Below, one piece after another: positions 63,247 through 64,000 of a stretch of 64,000 nucleotides of DNA; within the stretch, counting starts at the first letter, position 1; the number at the start of each line of letters is the position of its first letter. A program made the translations under genes and the position numbers. The notes under the pieces are model-generated. The model saw only the letters and a program-made list of their open reading frames with translations, did no database searches and was not told the DNA's origin. The stretch spans positions 62,001 to 126,000 of the forward strand of contig NZ_RKQN01000004.1 in the NCBI RefSeq assembly GCF_003814555.1, given 5' to 3'. The DNA is from Vulcaniibacterium tengchongense (GTDB lineage: Bacteria > Pseudomonadota > Gammaproteobacteria > Xanthomonadales > Xanthomonadaceae).

Positions 63247-64000
<754 letters not shown>

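Overview
The window is 64 kb of very GC-rich chromosome (roughly 70% or more by eye, with strong G/C in third codon positions). Gene content and order fit a gammaproteobacterium of the family Lysobacteraceae/Xanthomonadaceae (Lysobacter or Luteimonas type). Pointers are groESL with a CIRCE/HrcA operator, DUF6776 proteins flanking a bactofilin, a DsbD with two N-terminal domains, Fis next to PurH, and the atp-glmU-glmS neighbourhood. The genus is an inference. No phage, plasmid, IS element or CRISPR array was seen.

Layout. 1-9.7 kb: 5'-proximal part of glnE (minus), a DUF6445 oxygenase-like gene, a large WG/Sel1-repeat protein, groES-groEL with CIRCE, and an XRE regulator. 9.7-16.1 kb: small secreted protein, then a plus-strand run cutA-dsbD-tlpA-aroQ-accB-accC. 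16.2-25.4 kb: a two-gene unknown envelope unit (minus), prmA, DUF3426 zinc-ribbon protein, fis, purH, a GNAT, a Na+/amino-acid symporter (minus) and purD. 25.4-35 kb: flavin reductase, an LplT-acyltransferase fusion, CD225 and DUF2752 membrane proteins, ampE, nudC, erpA, the DUF6776-bactofilin-DUF6776 trio and a DUF4126 protein. 35-38 kb: bfr, bfd with a Fur box, rppH, elongator tRNA-Met, queD and a phasin. 38-45 kb: an RND efflux pump, bioD, free methionine-R-sulfoxide reductase and a TfoX C-domain protein. 45-48 kb: cobalamin riboswitch and btuB. 48-64 kb: the glmS-glmU-atp region (minus), interrupted by two modules.

The most interesting element is the plus-strand operon between glmS and glmU (about 50.04-57.98 kb). 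It encodes an HlyD/MacA-like adaptor, a 72-residue unknown protein, an ABC ATPase, two MacB/FtsX-type permeases, an NtrC-type sigma-54 response regulator and a sensor kinase. Upstream of the first gene is a close match to a sigma-54 promoter (TGGCACG-N4-GTGCA), preceded by two GTCCG/CGGAC palindromes placed where an enhancer-binding protein would sit. The operon therefore looks like a self-contained, autoregulated tripartite exporter. The second interrupting module is a divergent pair, a YfhO-like multispan protein of visibly lower GC and a GtrA flippase, between glmU and atpC.

Starts were set by family alignment from memory, ribosome-binding sites and overlaps. No database search or computed statistic was available.
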